Below, one piece after another: positions 1 to 9,032 of a stretch of DNA of 33,816 nucleotides. A model generated the notes under the pieces. That model was not told the DNA's origin. It saw nothing but the letters and a program-made list of their open reading frames with translations, and did no database searches. The position numbers and the translations under genes were made by a program. Origin of the DNA: an uncultured Bacilli bacterium (GTDB taxonomy: Bacteria > Bacillota_I > Bacilli_A > RF39 > UBA660); the NCBI GenBank assembly GCA_947629465.1, contig CANRDZ010000006.1, positions 1 through 33,816 on the forward strand, given 5' to 3'. Numbering within the stretch: position 1 is the first letter of the stretch; each line of letters opens with the position of its first letter.

Positions 1-21
1 CCTTATAAATAAAGGGTTTCA

Positions 22-47
22 TAAAAAATGGAGAGCATTTGCTCTCC
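22..47 (-). terminator. Intrinsic terminator: GGAGAGC-ATTT-GCTCTCC stem (30-47) with T-tract on the minus strand
   Basis: Perfect 7-bp inverted repeat; adjacent A-run at 22-29 (+ strand) reads as a U-tract on the minus transcript. Confidence 0.75.
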
Positions 48-128
48 TTCAGGGGGTTTTGGTTGATTCACTCTCACATTGAATTCGTAAGAGTTATATC
101 AAAGCATGATTGTTTTCTATCATGCCTA
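22..128 (-). ncRNA. Candidate structured small RNA or cis-regulatory leader (three stem-loops, the last a terminator)
   Basis: Consecutive hairpins GCATGAT/ATCATGC (104-125), CTCTCAC/GTAAGAG (71-93, one G-U on the minus transcript) and the 30-47 terminator, downstream of a promoter-like element; no ORF. Confidence 0.45.
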
Positions 129-133
129 TAATA

Positions 134-162
134 ATATTATAATAATAATTTTTTTTTGTCAA
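134..162 (-). promoter_or_regulatory. Promoter candidate for the 22-128 transcript
   Basis: Minus strand: TTGACA (157-162), then TATAAT (136-141, spacing 15) or TAATAT (134-139, spacing 17). Confidence 0.45.
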
Positions 163-213
163 TCAACAAAGTAAAATTTTAACATTAGAGTTGTCTAATC
201 TTGTTTTTTAATA

Positions 214-405
214 TTATTTAAATTCAGCAATTCTTTTGACACTTAAGGATGCTGTTATTCCTGAACCAAAAGTAATAGTAACATTATTTTCTGTTGCAGA
301 TATTTGCATATCTAGTTTATCTAATGCTTTTAAATCTACAATAATGCTTCCATTAAAACTTCCTTCTAATATAAAATATGAAATTCTATAATTATTGCTT
401 TTATT
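214..405 (-). pseudogene. Possible CDS remnant ending ...GSFNGSIIVDLKALDKLDMQISATENNVTITFGSGITASLSVKRIAEFK*
   Basis: ~63 open, coding-like codons from the stop at 214-216 back to an in-frame stop at 406-408, with no canonical start for the full stretch (first ATG is mid-way). Confidence 0.3.
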
Positions 406-424
406 TTAAAAAGATTCTATATAA

Positions 425-922
425 TTAAATTTTCCATTCTAAATTATCATCACATTTTTTTAAAGAATCTTTAATCATATTTAATGCATGTAATATATAA
501 TCTCTTTCATTTAAAGAAATTATTTTTTCTTTTAGGTAAGAATCATACATATCACGACATTCATCAAAACTTTTATTTTTATATAAACTATTAATATTAA
601 TTAAGTTTTCATAATCTTGTAAACTTAAAAAATTATTTTCTGTCATTATTTCAATTAGAGAATCTAAACACCATTTGGTTGGGCATATATCTAATCTTAA
701 TTTTAAGCATTGTTCCTTTGTATAATAAAGCTCTTCCATTTCATCTATTAAAAAACGTTGTCTTCCTACACATACATATCTATTATCATTTTTAAAATCA
801 AATAAATAAAATTCTTTTTCTATTTCATTTAAAAATTTTATAAAATTATTTTTATTAGCATAAACTTCTTCTTTATTATATTTAGAATATTTTTGGGCTA
901 AATAATCTTTAGTTAAAACCAT
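425..922 (-). CDS. Hypothetical protein (165 aa)
   Basis: ORF track; coding-like composition; RBS-like GGAGAG upstream of the ATG. Confidence 0.7.
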   Translation of the reverse strand: MVLTKDYLAQKYSKYNKEEVYANKNNFIKFLNEIEKEFYLFDFKNDNRYVCVGRQRFLIDEMEELYYTKEQCLKLRLDICPTKWCLDSLIEIMTENNFLSLQDYENLININSLYKNKSFDECRDMYDSYLKEKIISLNERDYILHALNMIKDSLKKCDDNLEWKI

Positions 923-943
923 AATTCTCTCCTTATATTATAT

Positions 944-975
944 AAAACCTTGTTTTACAATTAAACAAGGTTTTT
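944..975 (-). terminator. Terminator-like hairpin AAAACCTTGTTT/AAACAAGGTTTT
   Basis: Long inverted repeat immediately after the stop of ORF 974..1435. Confidence 0.55.
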
Positions 976-1435
976 AATTATTTTTATATTTTTCTATTAT
1001 ATTTATTATCTCATTTATAAATTCATCACAATCATTACCAATATCTCTTGTTTGACCATTAACAAAAATTGTTAAATTACCATATTTAACTGTTATTAAT
1101 CTATTAACACCACCCTCATATGAATTTTTATCTAAATTTATTTTGGTTTGTTTTATAGACCAATTAATTAAAGTATTTAATTTTTGATTTATGGCAAAAA
1201 CTATATCATTAAACATTTGTTGATTATTTAAATTATAAGATGTACCATCAATTTGAATATTACTTTCGCTTATAGCGAAGTGATCGCCAAATATCTCTAT
1301 TTTGGTTTTATTTTTATTATTATAGCTAACTGCTCCCCTATAAATTTTTAAAACAAAATCATAATATTGTTCTTCTTCTTTTTCTTTTAATAAATTATAT
1401 TCAAATTTACTTATTGTTATTTGTTCTTCGTTCAT
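974..1435 (-). CDS. Hypothetical protein (153 aa)
   Basis: ORF track; coding-like composition. Confidence 0.7.
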   Translation of the reverse strand: MNEEQITISKFEYNLLKEKEEEQYYDFVLKIYRGAVSYNNKNKTKIEIFGDHFAISESNIQIDGTSYNLNNQQMFNDIVFAINQKLNTLINWSIKQTKINLDKNSYEGGVNRLITVKYGNLTIFVNGQTRDIGNDCDEFINEIINIIEKYKNN

Positions 1436-1491
1436 CTTTTTCTACCTTTCGCAATTATTTTAACATATTTTATTAAATTTTAAAATGATAT

Positions 1492-2724
1492 TTATTTTAT
1501 TTTTATAAAAGCAATATTTATAAATGGGCAAGCGATTGCGGAAGATGCTAAAGAAGAACTATTTGGTCCAACTACAAAGAAAGATTTTTTACCAATATTT
1601 ATAAACTCTATCCAGTCTGTTTTTGCGGCTTTAAATATTCCTATTCCAATAAGTGTTGATGGAGTTTGATTATTTCCATAAATAGATGAAGGAATATATA
1701 TAGTAGTTGGATCTGTTAATTTTCGTATACCCATAGATATAACATTTGAATCGGCATCATTTGTTGATGATTTCACTTCTACCATATAAATTATTAAATA
1801 TGTACCATCTTCTAAAAAAGTTATGGTATTATTTGAAGTATTTAAATAAAAAGTATTATTCATATCTAAAATTTCTTTTTCTAAAGGTATACGATAATCG
1901 GGTAAAACTTCATAACCACTCGGATATAATTCAGTAGTTGTTGTAAAAAAGGCTGTTGGTACATTTAAAGGCCCTGGTAAACCTTGCGGTCCTTGAATGC
2001 CTTGTTCGCCACGGGGACCTTGGGGTCCGATCGGCCCTTCAACTCCTTGAGGACCTATTTCACCTTTTGGACCTCTAGCCCCGGTTGCTCCCGTTGCTCC
2101 GGTTGCGCCTGTAGCGCCTGTTGCCCCGGTTGGACCTTGTAATCCTTCGGGGCCTCTAATTTTACCTACATTTTGCCATGTTTTTTGTTCTTCTGACCAA
2201 ATGTATAAATCATCGCCAATTAAATAACTTTCACCCGGTAATCCAATAGGATGATTAGTTTCTAATTCTTGGATATTATCATAAGATCCTAAAATTGTTA
2301 CACTAGTTCCATCACTACCTCTAGGACCTGTTGCTCCTATTTCTCCTTGGGGACCAATTGATCCTGTAGGGCCGGTTGGCCCAGTAATTCCTGCAGGTCC
2401 TTTAATAACTCCAACATCTAGCCATAAATTTTCATTGGTTGACCAAGTATAAAGATCATCGCCTACTATGTAACATTCTCCCTCTTTGCCTGAAGGACAT
2501 TTATCTTTAAGTTCTTCTATATTATTAAAATTTCCTAATATCTGTAATGACGTTCCCGTAGCCCCAGCTGCTCCGGTTGCTCCAGTTGCCCCAGTTGCTC
2601 CCGTTGCTCCGGTAGCGCCTGTTGCTCCGGCTGGACCTTGAGGACCTTGAACTACACAAAAAAAATATTTTTGCTTTTCTTGAGCTAATTTTACTTTTTG
2701 TACCGCTTTTTCATAAGCATCCAT
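1492..2724 (-). CDS. Collagen-like GXY-repeat protein with two homologous interruption domains and a C-terminal BclA/C1q-like globular domain
   Basis: GATGATGATGATG and GPQGPRG tracts; repeated module G-[NS]-[FY]-x-N-I-x-E-L...GE-x-Y-x-[IV]-GDDLY-x-W-S; RBS AAGGAGG. Confidence 0.9.
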   Translation of the reverse strand: MDAYEKAVQKVKLAQEKQKYFFCVVQGPQGPAGATGATGATGATGATGATGAAGATGTSLQILGNFNNIEELKDKCPSGKEGECYIVGDDLYTWSTNENLWLDVGVIKGPAGITGPTGPTGSIGPQGEIGATGPRGSDGTSVTILGSYDNIQELETNHPIGLPGESYLIGDDLYIWSEEQKTWQNVGKIRGPEGLQGPTGATGATGATGATGATGARGPKGEIGPQGVEGPIGPQGPRGEQGIQGPQGLPGPLNVPTAFFTTTTELYPSGYEVLPDYRIPLEKEILDMNNTFYLNTSNNTITFLEDGTYLIIYMVEVKSSTNDADSNVISMGIRKLTDPTTIYIPSSIYGNNQTPSTLIGIGIFKAAKTDWIEFINIGKKSFFVVGPNSSSLASSAIACPFINIAFIKIK

Positions 2725-2785
2725 ATATTTCCTCCTTAATTATATTTTATGAATTTTAAATTAAAAGGAAATATTTTGTATTATT

Positions 2786-2917
2786 CTATTCTTTTTCAAT
2801 TTCTAAAAGCTCTTGAAATTTCTCCGTTAATTTTGCTACTTCTTTTTCTTTTTCAATTATTTCTTTTTTTATTTTAAATATAATTTTCTTTAACTCACTT
2901 ATTAAATTATCTTCCAT
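2786..2917 (-). CDS. Short coiled-coil-like protein (43 aa: MEDNLISELKKIIFKIKKEIIEKEKEVAKLTEKFQELLEIEKE)
   Basis: Translated by eye; not in the ORF track; ATG lies 1 nt past the stop codon of ORF 2919..3575. Confidence 0.5.
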   Translation of the reverse strand: MEDNLISELKKIIFKIKKEIIEKEKEVAKLTEKFQELLEIEKE

Positions 2918-2918
2918 A

Positions 2919-3575
2919 TTATCTTCTCGCTTTATGATTTTCTAATTCGGCAATTTCTTTTTTTAAATTATAAATTTCTATATCTAATTCATCTCTTTTT
3001 TTAATTAATACTTCTACTTGATTTTTTAATTCTTCTATATAATTACTTGCTAATTTATATTTTTTATTTTTTTCATAACTATCAATATAACATTTTATTA
3101 TGGCATTAATACTTGGATTTATGTTTTTAGTCAATACTTTCTTAAATAAATCTATTAAAATAACTTTATTATTTTTAGCCTTTAATTCTAAAAAACAATT
3201 CATAAATACTCTTTCAATTATTCCTTTTAAACTATTAGAATAACCAAAAATATCATTTAAATTTAATAAATTTATTTTTTCATCATCTTCAAAACAATAT
3301 AAATTAATACCTTGATATTCAATTTTTTTATCTAAATAAATATCATAAAGTAATGGTTCATGCAAATATTTATGCTTTAACAAAGATATTAATACATTAA
3401 TTTGTTTTAGGGTATTTTCATGACATCTTAATTTTATTCCATCCATTAATTCATCATTTAAAAGATCTCCAACAGTTTTTAAATTATATTTTTTAAAAAT
3501 ACTGGTATAGGCATATTTACTATAATAAAATTCTGATTCACTTATTAATATTTTATCTAATTCTAAATTTTCCAT
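2919..3575 (-). CDS. Hypothetical protein (218 aa) with C-terminal coiled coil; N-terminal 'YNLKTVGDLL' resembles an RNAP alpha-CTD/HhH-like segment
   Basis: ORF track; heptad-like K/E-rich C-terminus. Confidence 0.6.
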   Translation of the reverse strand: MENLELDKILISESEFYYSKYAYTSIFKKYNLKTVGDLLNDELMDGIKLRCHENTLKQINVLISLLKHKYLHEPLLYDIYLDKKIEYQGINLYCFEDDEKINLLNLNDIFGYSNSLKGIIERVFMNCFLELKAKNNKVILIDLFKKVLTKNINPSINAIIKCYIDSYEKNKKYKLASNYIEELKNQVEVLIKKRDELDIEIYNLKKEIAELENHKARR

Positions 3576-3607
3576 ATGTCCCTCTTATTTCTAATTAAAA
3601 AAATGGT

Positions 3608-3907
3608 CTATTGACCATCTAATTTATCAAGTAAGTCTGAAATTCCAAGTGTATAATCAGATATTGAATTTTGAATAGAATTAATTAATACTATTAAAGC
3701 TTCTGCAAAATCATCTTCTGTATAATCTTCTTTTGTTAAGTCTAATAGTTCCTTATTTAATAATATTTCGTTTGGTATTTCTAGTTCTTTACATAATTTA
3801 TTAGAAAATTCAGCCAACATCTTAAGTTGATCATATACAATACTTTGTTTTTCTTTTAAACTTTTTTCTTTAAAATTATTTATATATTCGTTAAAATCTT
3901 GATCCAC
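3608..3907 (-). CDS. Hypothetical protein (99 aa)
   Basis: ORF track; tight spacing in a co-directional cluster. Confidence 0.6.
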   Translation of the reverse strand: MDQDFNEYINNFKEKSLKEKQSIVYDQLKMLAEFSNKLCKELEIPNEILLNKELLDLTKEDYTEDDFAEALIVLINSIQNSISDYTLGISDLLDKLDGQ

Positions 3908-3911
3908 TTTA

Positions 3912-4418
3912 TCACCTAAACATTTTATTTAATTCATCAGCAATTTTTTGTTGTTCTTCAATAGTTTCAACATTGCCAGCTTTACGCCATAATGCTTCAA
4001 ATTTTTTCTTTTGTCCCGTAAGCTTTGCTATTGCTTGTTTTACTTTACTTTCATTATAAAAACGATCTCTTGTAGTGTACCTTGCAGCCATGGCTGGATT
4101 ATCTGTTCTTTCCATTTGACCATTAGACATATAATTATATTTTTGACTGTGCATTTGTTTTATTTCTTCTTGAGCTTCTCTTTGATTTCTAGCTCTTTGT
4201 GCATAAGTCTTTATTTCATAATCTAACTTTGAAATTTCGTCTTTTAGAGCATAAGCTTTTTGAGGATTTAAATATTCCTCATATGTATATGATTTTGTAT
4301 CATATTGATCTTGAATTCCTGAAGCCCATTTTTGATTGCCACTTTTTTTTACAACTAAATAGCTTAACTCTTTTTCTAATTCCTTTTTTCTTGCTTGTAG
4401 ACTTTCTAAACTTTCCAT
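3912..4418 (-). CDS. Hypothetical charged/coiled-coil protein; start corrected to MESLESLQARKKEL
   Basis: ORF 3912..4457; GGAGG RBS just upstream of the ATG at 4418, so the track start at 4457 is probably too long. Confidence 0.65.
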   Translation of the reverse strand: MESLESLQARKKELEKELSYLVVKKSGNQKWASGIQDQYDTKSYTYEEYLNPQKAYALKDEISKLDYEIKTYAQRARNQREAQEEIKQMHSQKYNYMSNGQMERTDNPAMAARYTTRDRFYNESKVKQAIAKLTGQKKKFEALWRKAGNVETIEEQQKIADELNKMFR

Positions 4419-4419
4419 T

Positions 4420-4872
4420 TTAACGTCCTCCTTTTTTTTCACCAAAATCTTCGTCATCTATCATATTTTTAAATTTACTAATTTTATCTAAACTAATTGT
4501 AATTTCATCTAATAAAAGATAATATTCTTGTTCAGAAAAAGCATCTTTATTATCCAGTAATTCCTGTTTATATTCTTTTAACATTTTTTCAAAATGTATT
4601 ACAGATTCTTCATCCCAAGGATATAAATTTTTAAAATCATAAATACATTTTTCAATGTCATCAGAAAGAGTTGCTTTAGATTTTAAACTTTTTTTCTCAT
4701 CTAAATTTGGCTCTGCCGATATTATTGCTTCTACCCAAGGAGTCATACTTTCATTTATATATATAATATCATCTAAAATATCTGTGACATTAACAATATC
4801 TTGAAATTGACCATTATGAATTATAAAAGAATAATATTCTTGTAAATCTGTATATTTATCAATAAAATCCAT
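4420..4872 (-). CDS. Hypothetical protein (150 aa); N-terminus probably incomplete as called
   Basis: ORF track; the frame stays open and coding-like for ~30 codons upstream. Confidence 0.55.
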   Translation of the reverse strand: MDFIDKYTDLQEYYSFIIHNGQFQDIVNVTDILDDIIYINESMTPWVEAIISAEPNLDEKKSLKSKATLSDDIEKCIYDFKNLYPWDEESVIHFEKMLKEYKQELLDNKDAFSEQEYYLLLDEITISLDKISKFKNMIDDEDFGEKKGGR

Positions 4873-5044
4873 TTTATTTTCTTTTATATATTCACTTACA
4901 TTTCCTAATGATGCAAAAAAATCGGCTAATTTTTTAATTTCTTTTAATGCTTCTTCTATATTTCAACACTTCCTATTTTCATTTTAGCACAATTTAAAGT
5001 ATTAACCAAAAAATATCATATTATTATGTAAAAATCATGTAAAT

Positions 5045-5941
5045 TTATGAGTTGCTTTTTTTAAATATAGGTTGACGTAAATGATTACTTTTAGTTCTTT
5101 CAATATAAGAAACAGAACATTGAAGTTTAGGATTTATGTAATTTAATTCATTATTATAATAATTATGAAATGTTGATAACTTACTAATTTTCAACATTTT
5201 TATTTTTTTATATAATGAATTTTTTTTAGCCATTGAGACATTACCAACATAAAATAATTTATCTTTTTTCATTTCTCCTAGGGCTAAAGATATAACGGGT
5301 GAATCTGCATTTTCTTTATATCCTCCAATATAAAATTTGCCTTTCTTATAGTTTTTTATTTTTAACCATTCATTTACTCTTGTATTAATTTGATAAATAC
5401 TATCCTTTTTTTTAGCTACTATTCCTTCTAAACCAACTTTTTTAATTTCTTTAAATAATTCAATTCCTTTACTATCTATACTTTTATTTTTAATAAAAAC
5501 ATCATTATCTTTAATCTTTTTTAATATTTTTTTCCTTTCAGTTAATTTTAAATTTGTTAAATCTTTATTTTTATATAAAATATCAAAACAAATAAAACAA
5601 ATTGGATTTTCCTCACTCATTTTTTTTATTTTATTTTTATTTTTTAAATGACTTCTTTCTTGAAGTTTGCTAAAAGAAGGCAAATTATTTTGAAACGCTA
5701 CTATTTCACCATCAAATATAGTATTTTCTTTAACTAAATTTCTAATACTTTGAAGTTCAGGATAATTAGATGTTATATCAACATTATTTCTTGTTTTAAT
5801 GATTATTTTTTTAGAATTAGCAAAAATAATTGCCCTTATACCATCATATTTTATTTCATATAAATATTCTATAGAATTAAATGGCTTATCTATTTCTTTT
5901 AAAAGCATTGGACCCCAATTTTTATCTTTCCATAGATTCAT
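5045..5941 (-). CDS. ligD: ATP-dependent DNA ligase, LigD ligase-domain type
   Basis: Motif I YEIKYDGIRAI, FDGEIVAF, GLEGIVAKKKDS, WLKIKNYK; overlaps the end of the Ku ORF. Confidence 0.9.
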   Translation of the reverse strand: MNLWKDKNWGPMLLKEIDKPFNSIEYLYEIKYDGIRAIIFANSKKIIIKTRNNVDITSNYPELQSIRNLVKENTIFDGEIVAFQNNLPSFSKLQERSHLKNKNKIKKMSEENPICFICFDILYKNKDLTNLKLTERKKILKKIKDNDVFIKNKSIDSKGIELFKEIKKVGLEGIVAKKKDSIYQINTRVNEWLKIKNYKKGKFYIGGYKENADSPVISLALGEMKKDKLFYVGNVSMAKKNSLYKKIKMLKISKLSTFHNYYNNELNYINPKLQCSVSYIERTKSNHLRQPIFKKSNS

Positions 5942-6687
5942 TTTTTCTTTTTTAAACTCTTTTCTAAAGCCTCTATTAAATCATTAACTTGTTTTTTGGT
6001 TTTCTTTTTTGATTCTTTTATAGGCTTACCATCTAATTTATCCTCAATAGCGTCTTTAATATTATTTTGATATTCATCTTGGTATTTATCTGGTTCAAAT
6101 TTTCCACTTTGTTCTTCAATCAAACGCATAGCTAAATTTAATTCTTTTTCAGAAACATCTAAATCAATTTTAACATCTTCCAACATAACTTCTTCTTTAA
6201 AAAAAAGGGTTGTCATAATAATACCATAATTAGAAAATCTTAAAATACAATAATAAAATTTACTTCCTAATACAGTTTTAGCTAAAGCGACCTTTTTACA
6301 TCTTTTTAAAGCTTCACAAAATAAATAATATGCTTTGCTTTTTTTTTCAGTTTTTAATAAATAACTTTTTTCATAATAGGCTGGATCAATTTCTTTCATA
6401 TCAATAAAAGAAACTATTTCTATTTCATTATTTTTTTCCGGTTTTAGTTTATTTAACTCATCTTTTGGAAATACTAAATATTTATCTTTTTCATATTCAT
6501 ATCCTTTGATTATATCTTTTTCCTTAATTTCTTTTTTACAATGACTACAATATTTGATATATTCAATTCTATTTAAACATGTTTTATGTAATTGATTAAA
6601 TGATGTATCATTATTTTTAATAACTGGATTCATTACAATTGGAATATTAACTAATCCAAAAGAAATATTACTATGTATATTAGGCAT
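5938..6687 (-). CDS. ku: Non-homologous end-joining protein Ku
   Basis: Ku-like N-terminus (ISFGLVNIPI), LHKTC, KGYEYEKDKYLVF, DPAYYEKSYLL, MRLIEEQSGKFEPDKYQDEY. Confidence 0.93.
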   Translation of the reverse strand: MPNIHSNISFGLVNIPIVMNPVIKNNDTSFNQLHKTCLNRIEYIKYCSHCKKEIKEKDIIKGYEYEKDKYLVFPKDELNKLKPEKNNEIEIVSFIDMKEIDPAYYEKSYLLKTEKKSKAYYLFCEALKRCKKVALAKTVLGSKFYYCILRFSNYGIIMTTLFFKEEVMLEDVKIDLDVSEKELNLAMRLIEEQSGKFEPDKYQDEYQNNIKDAIEDKLDGKPIKESKKKTKKQVNDLIEALEKSLKKKK

Positions 6688-6727
6688 CTAAAATCACCTA
6701 TTTATAGTTTGCTTCTTTTTTTATTAA

Positions 6728-7150
6728 TTATGTACGTTTAAATAATCTTTTAGTATATTCTTCTTTAATTATTATTTTTCCTTTATGATTTCTCTCATTG
6801 GCAAATTCTTTTTCAAAACTTACTAAAATATCATTAATATATATAATATTTTGGGGATCTAAATACCCTTTTATTATTTCATCTAATATTTCACTAGTTA
6901 TAGCAAAATATCTATCTAAATCGTATAACTCAATTAAATGAAGATAAGCATGAGATGTATTTTTATTAAGAATGGATCCATTCCATTCATAAATTCCTTT
7001 TCCTATTCCTAATGAATTAGAATATATTCGCGGTATTATTAAATGATGATATGATAATTCTTTTTTATTTTGAAATGAAAAACCCATAAAATCATATTTT
7101 AATTTTAATAAACAATATTTTTTTATCATTAATTCTGTTCTTTTATTCAT
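6728..7150 (-). CDS. HNH-endonuclease-like protein (140 aa)
   Basis: YHHLIIPR...WNGSILNKNTSHAYLHLIE resembles an HNH-type HH...N...H arrangement; first gene of the Ku/ligase operon. Confidence 0.5.
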   Translation of the reverse strand: MNKRTELMIKKYCLLKLKYDFMGFSFQNKKELSYHHLIIPRIYSNSLGIGKGIYEWNGSILNKNTSHAYLHLIELYDLDRYFAITSEILDEIIKGYLDPQNIIYINDILVSFEKEFANERNHKGKIIIKEEYTKRLFKRT

Positions 7151-7168
7151 AACTGCCTCTTATATTTT

Positions 7169-7197
7169 ATTATAATTTTTTAATTTATGAGTGTCAA
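7169..7197 (-). promoter_or_regulatory. Consensus sigma-A promoter TTGACA-N17-TATAAT for the HNH-Ku-ligase operon
   Basis: -35 at 7192-7197, -10 at 7169-7174, 17-nt spacer, just upstream of ORF 6728..7150. Confidence 0.8.
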
Positions 7198-7213
7198 TTT
7201 TTTAAAGACATTT

Positions 7214-7235
7214 AAAAAACCTAGCAATTTGCTAG
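7214..7235 (-). terminator. Intrinsic terminator after the VirB4-like gene (CTAGCAA/TTGCTAG plus T-tract)
   Basis: Palindrome 7221-7235, T-tract on the minus strand at 7214-7219. Confidence 0.7.
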
Positions 7236-7247
7236 ATTTATATTTTT

Positions 7248-9032
7248 TTAAAATCCTCCCCCAGAACCAAAAGATTCTAATTCTTCTCTGGTAACAACAA
7301 CATTTATTCTCATTCTTCTATTACCACATACAAATAATCCTTGTCCTTGTGGGTAATATTTAATACTTTCTTTTTCACTTTCATTTAAATCTATTAATTG
7401 GGCTAAATCATCAACAGATTGTTTTTTTAATCCCATTATTAAATAATAAGAAGCATTATCAAAAATTGCTTTGCCATGAACTAAAATTTGTGGTGAAGCA
7501 AAATCAGATGGTTGTTGAGTAATAATAATTGTTCCTGTATTATATTTACGACTTCTTCTTTGAATTTGAGCTAAAAATTCTGCTCCAAGTTCATTGTGAT
7601 CAGCAAGTAAGACATGAGCTTCATCAACCATCATTATAGTGTTTACGTCTTTTTCAAGGCATAATCCCCATGCATATTTTAATATATTGAAAAATAAAGC
7701 ATTTTTAATATTGTCATCACTATTCATTAATTCTTTAATATTAAAGACAATAAAATCACTATTAATTTGAATAGTAGTATGACCTGTGAAATAAAATTGT
7801 AATTCATTTACTAATGGTCTTACTTTAAGTTCAAGTCTTTCCATTACATCTCTTTCATGAGTAGCTTCAGTCATTCCAATTAATCTACCTTGAATAGTTG
7901 CATAAACATCTTTAAAAGTAGGATAATCGTTACGAGATAATTTTGTAAAATCAGTCGTAAAATCAATTTTATATCTTTTATATGTATCTTGAACTACTTC
8001 ACTAAATAAAGCTAATACGTCTTCTTCGATTGAAGGACTATAATATTTCATAAATGCTTTTAATTGTTGAAGAGTACGTGTTAAGACAGTATATCCTAAT
8101 CCTTGATTTATTTCTTCTTCATCAACATCCATAACTATTTCTAATGGATTTATCATACCGAAGCTTCCACCTTTTCCTAAATCAAGGAAATCACCACCCA
8201 TTAAAGAAGTCATTTCTTCTAATTCACCTTCAGGATCAATAACTACTACTTTACAGCCATTCCTTAAATGAGTACGTAATAATAGTTTAGCCGCAGTAGA
8301 TTTTCCTGAACCTGAAGTACCTAATAATATTAAATTGGCATTATTTCTATTATTTTCATTTTTTATTTGATATAAAAATTGGTTAAATAATACGACACCT
8401 CCAGAAAAATCAACACCAAATAAACATGATAATCCTGGATCTTTAATACTATCAAAAACATATGGGTACATGGCTGCTACTGTTATTGATGGAATTGGAG
8501 TACCTATTCTTTCTTCGATATCTTGTTTAGGAAATATTGGAACAATACTTTTTAAAACTTTTTCTTGTTCAAACATTAAAGCAACACCTGACATACCCAA
8601 AGCATTTAAATAACTTTTTACTTCCATTTTCTTAATATCTAAATCTTCTTTACTATCAGCTGATAACATTAAATGCATTTGAAAGTCAAAAATACGAGCA
8701 TCAGTTGCAGCTAACATACTTACAAATTGCTCTAAAGATTCATAATCTTGACGAATCTTTTCTTGCATAGTTTGATCTCTTTCAGATTGATATCTTGTTT
8801 TTAAATCGGCAATTTCTTTATTAATCATTTTTTGTAAAACACTAAATTGAATTGGAATATGTTTTACAACTATTTTAACGCCTGAAATATTTGTTAAATC
8901 AGATAAGTAACCTACATAAATATTCTTGGGATAAGTTACAATAGATATTATTGTACAATATTTATTGCCTATTCTAAATTCAGTTGGTTTAAACTCCATA
9001 CCTCTTGGAGCTATTTCACTTTTTATATTCAT
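7248..9032 (-). CDS. virB4: VirB4-like conjugation/secretion ATPase, ATPase-domain ORF
   Basis: Walker A LGTSGSGKSTAAK, Walker B IMMVDEAHVLL, IITQQPSDF; C-terminal part of a VirB4/TraC-like protein. Confidence 0.88.
   Translation of the reverse strand: MNIKSEIAPRGMEFKPTEFRIGNKYCTIISIVTYPKNIYVGYLSDLTNISGVKIVVKHIPIQFSVLQKMINKEIADLKTRYQSERDQTMQEKIRQDYESLEQFVSMLAATDARIFDFQMHLMLSADSKEDLDIKKMEVKSYLNALGMSGVALMFEQEKVLKSIVPIFPKQDIEERIGTPIPSITVAAMYPYVFDSIKDPGLSCLFGVDFSGGVVLFNQFLYQIKNENNRNNANLILLGTSGSGKSTAAKLLLRTHLRNGCKVVVIDPEGELEEMTSLMGGDFLDLGKGGSFGMINPLEIVMDVDEEEINQGLGYTVLTRTLQQLKAFMKYYSPSIEEDVLALFSEVVQDTYKRYKIDFTTDFTKLSRNDYPTFKDVYATIQGRLIGMTEATHERDVMERLELKVRPLVNELQFYFTGHTTIQINSDFIVFNIKELMNSDDNIKNALFFNILKYAWGLCLEKDVNTIMMVDEAHVLLADHNELGAEFLAQIQRRSRKYNTGTIIITQQPSDFASPQILVHGKAIFDNASYYLIMGLKKQSVDDLAQLIDLNESEKESIKYYPQGQGLFVCGNRRMRINVVVTREELESFGSGGGF

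Noticed and set aside
2540-2650. GCN/GGN microsatellite in the collagen gene as an independent repeat element
   Set aside because: Fully explained by coding for Gly-Ala-Thr triplets
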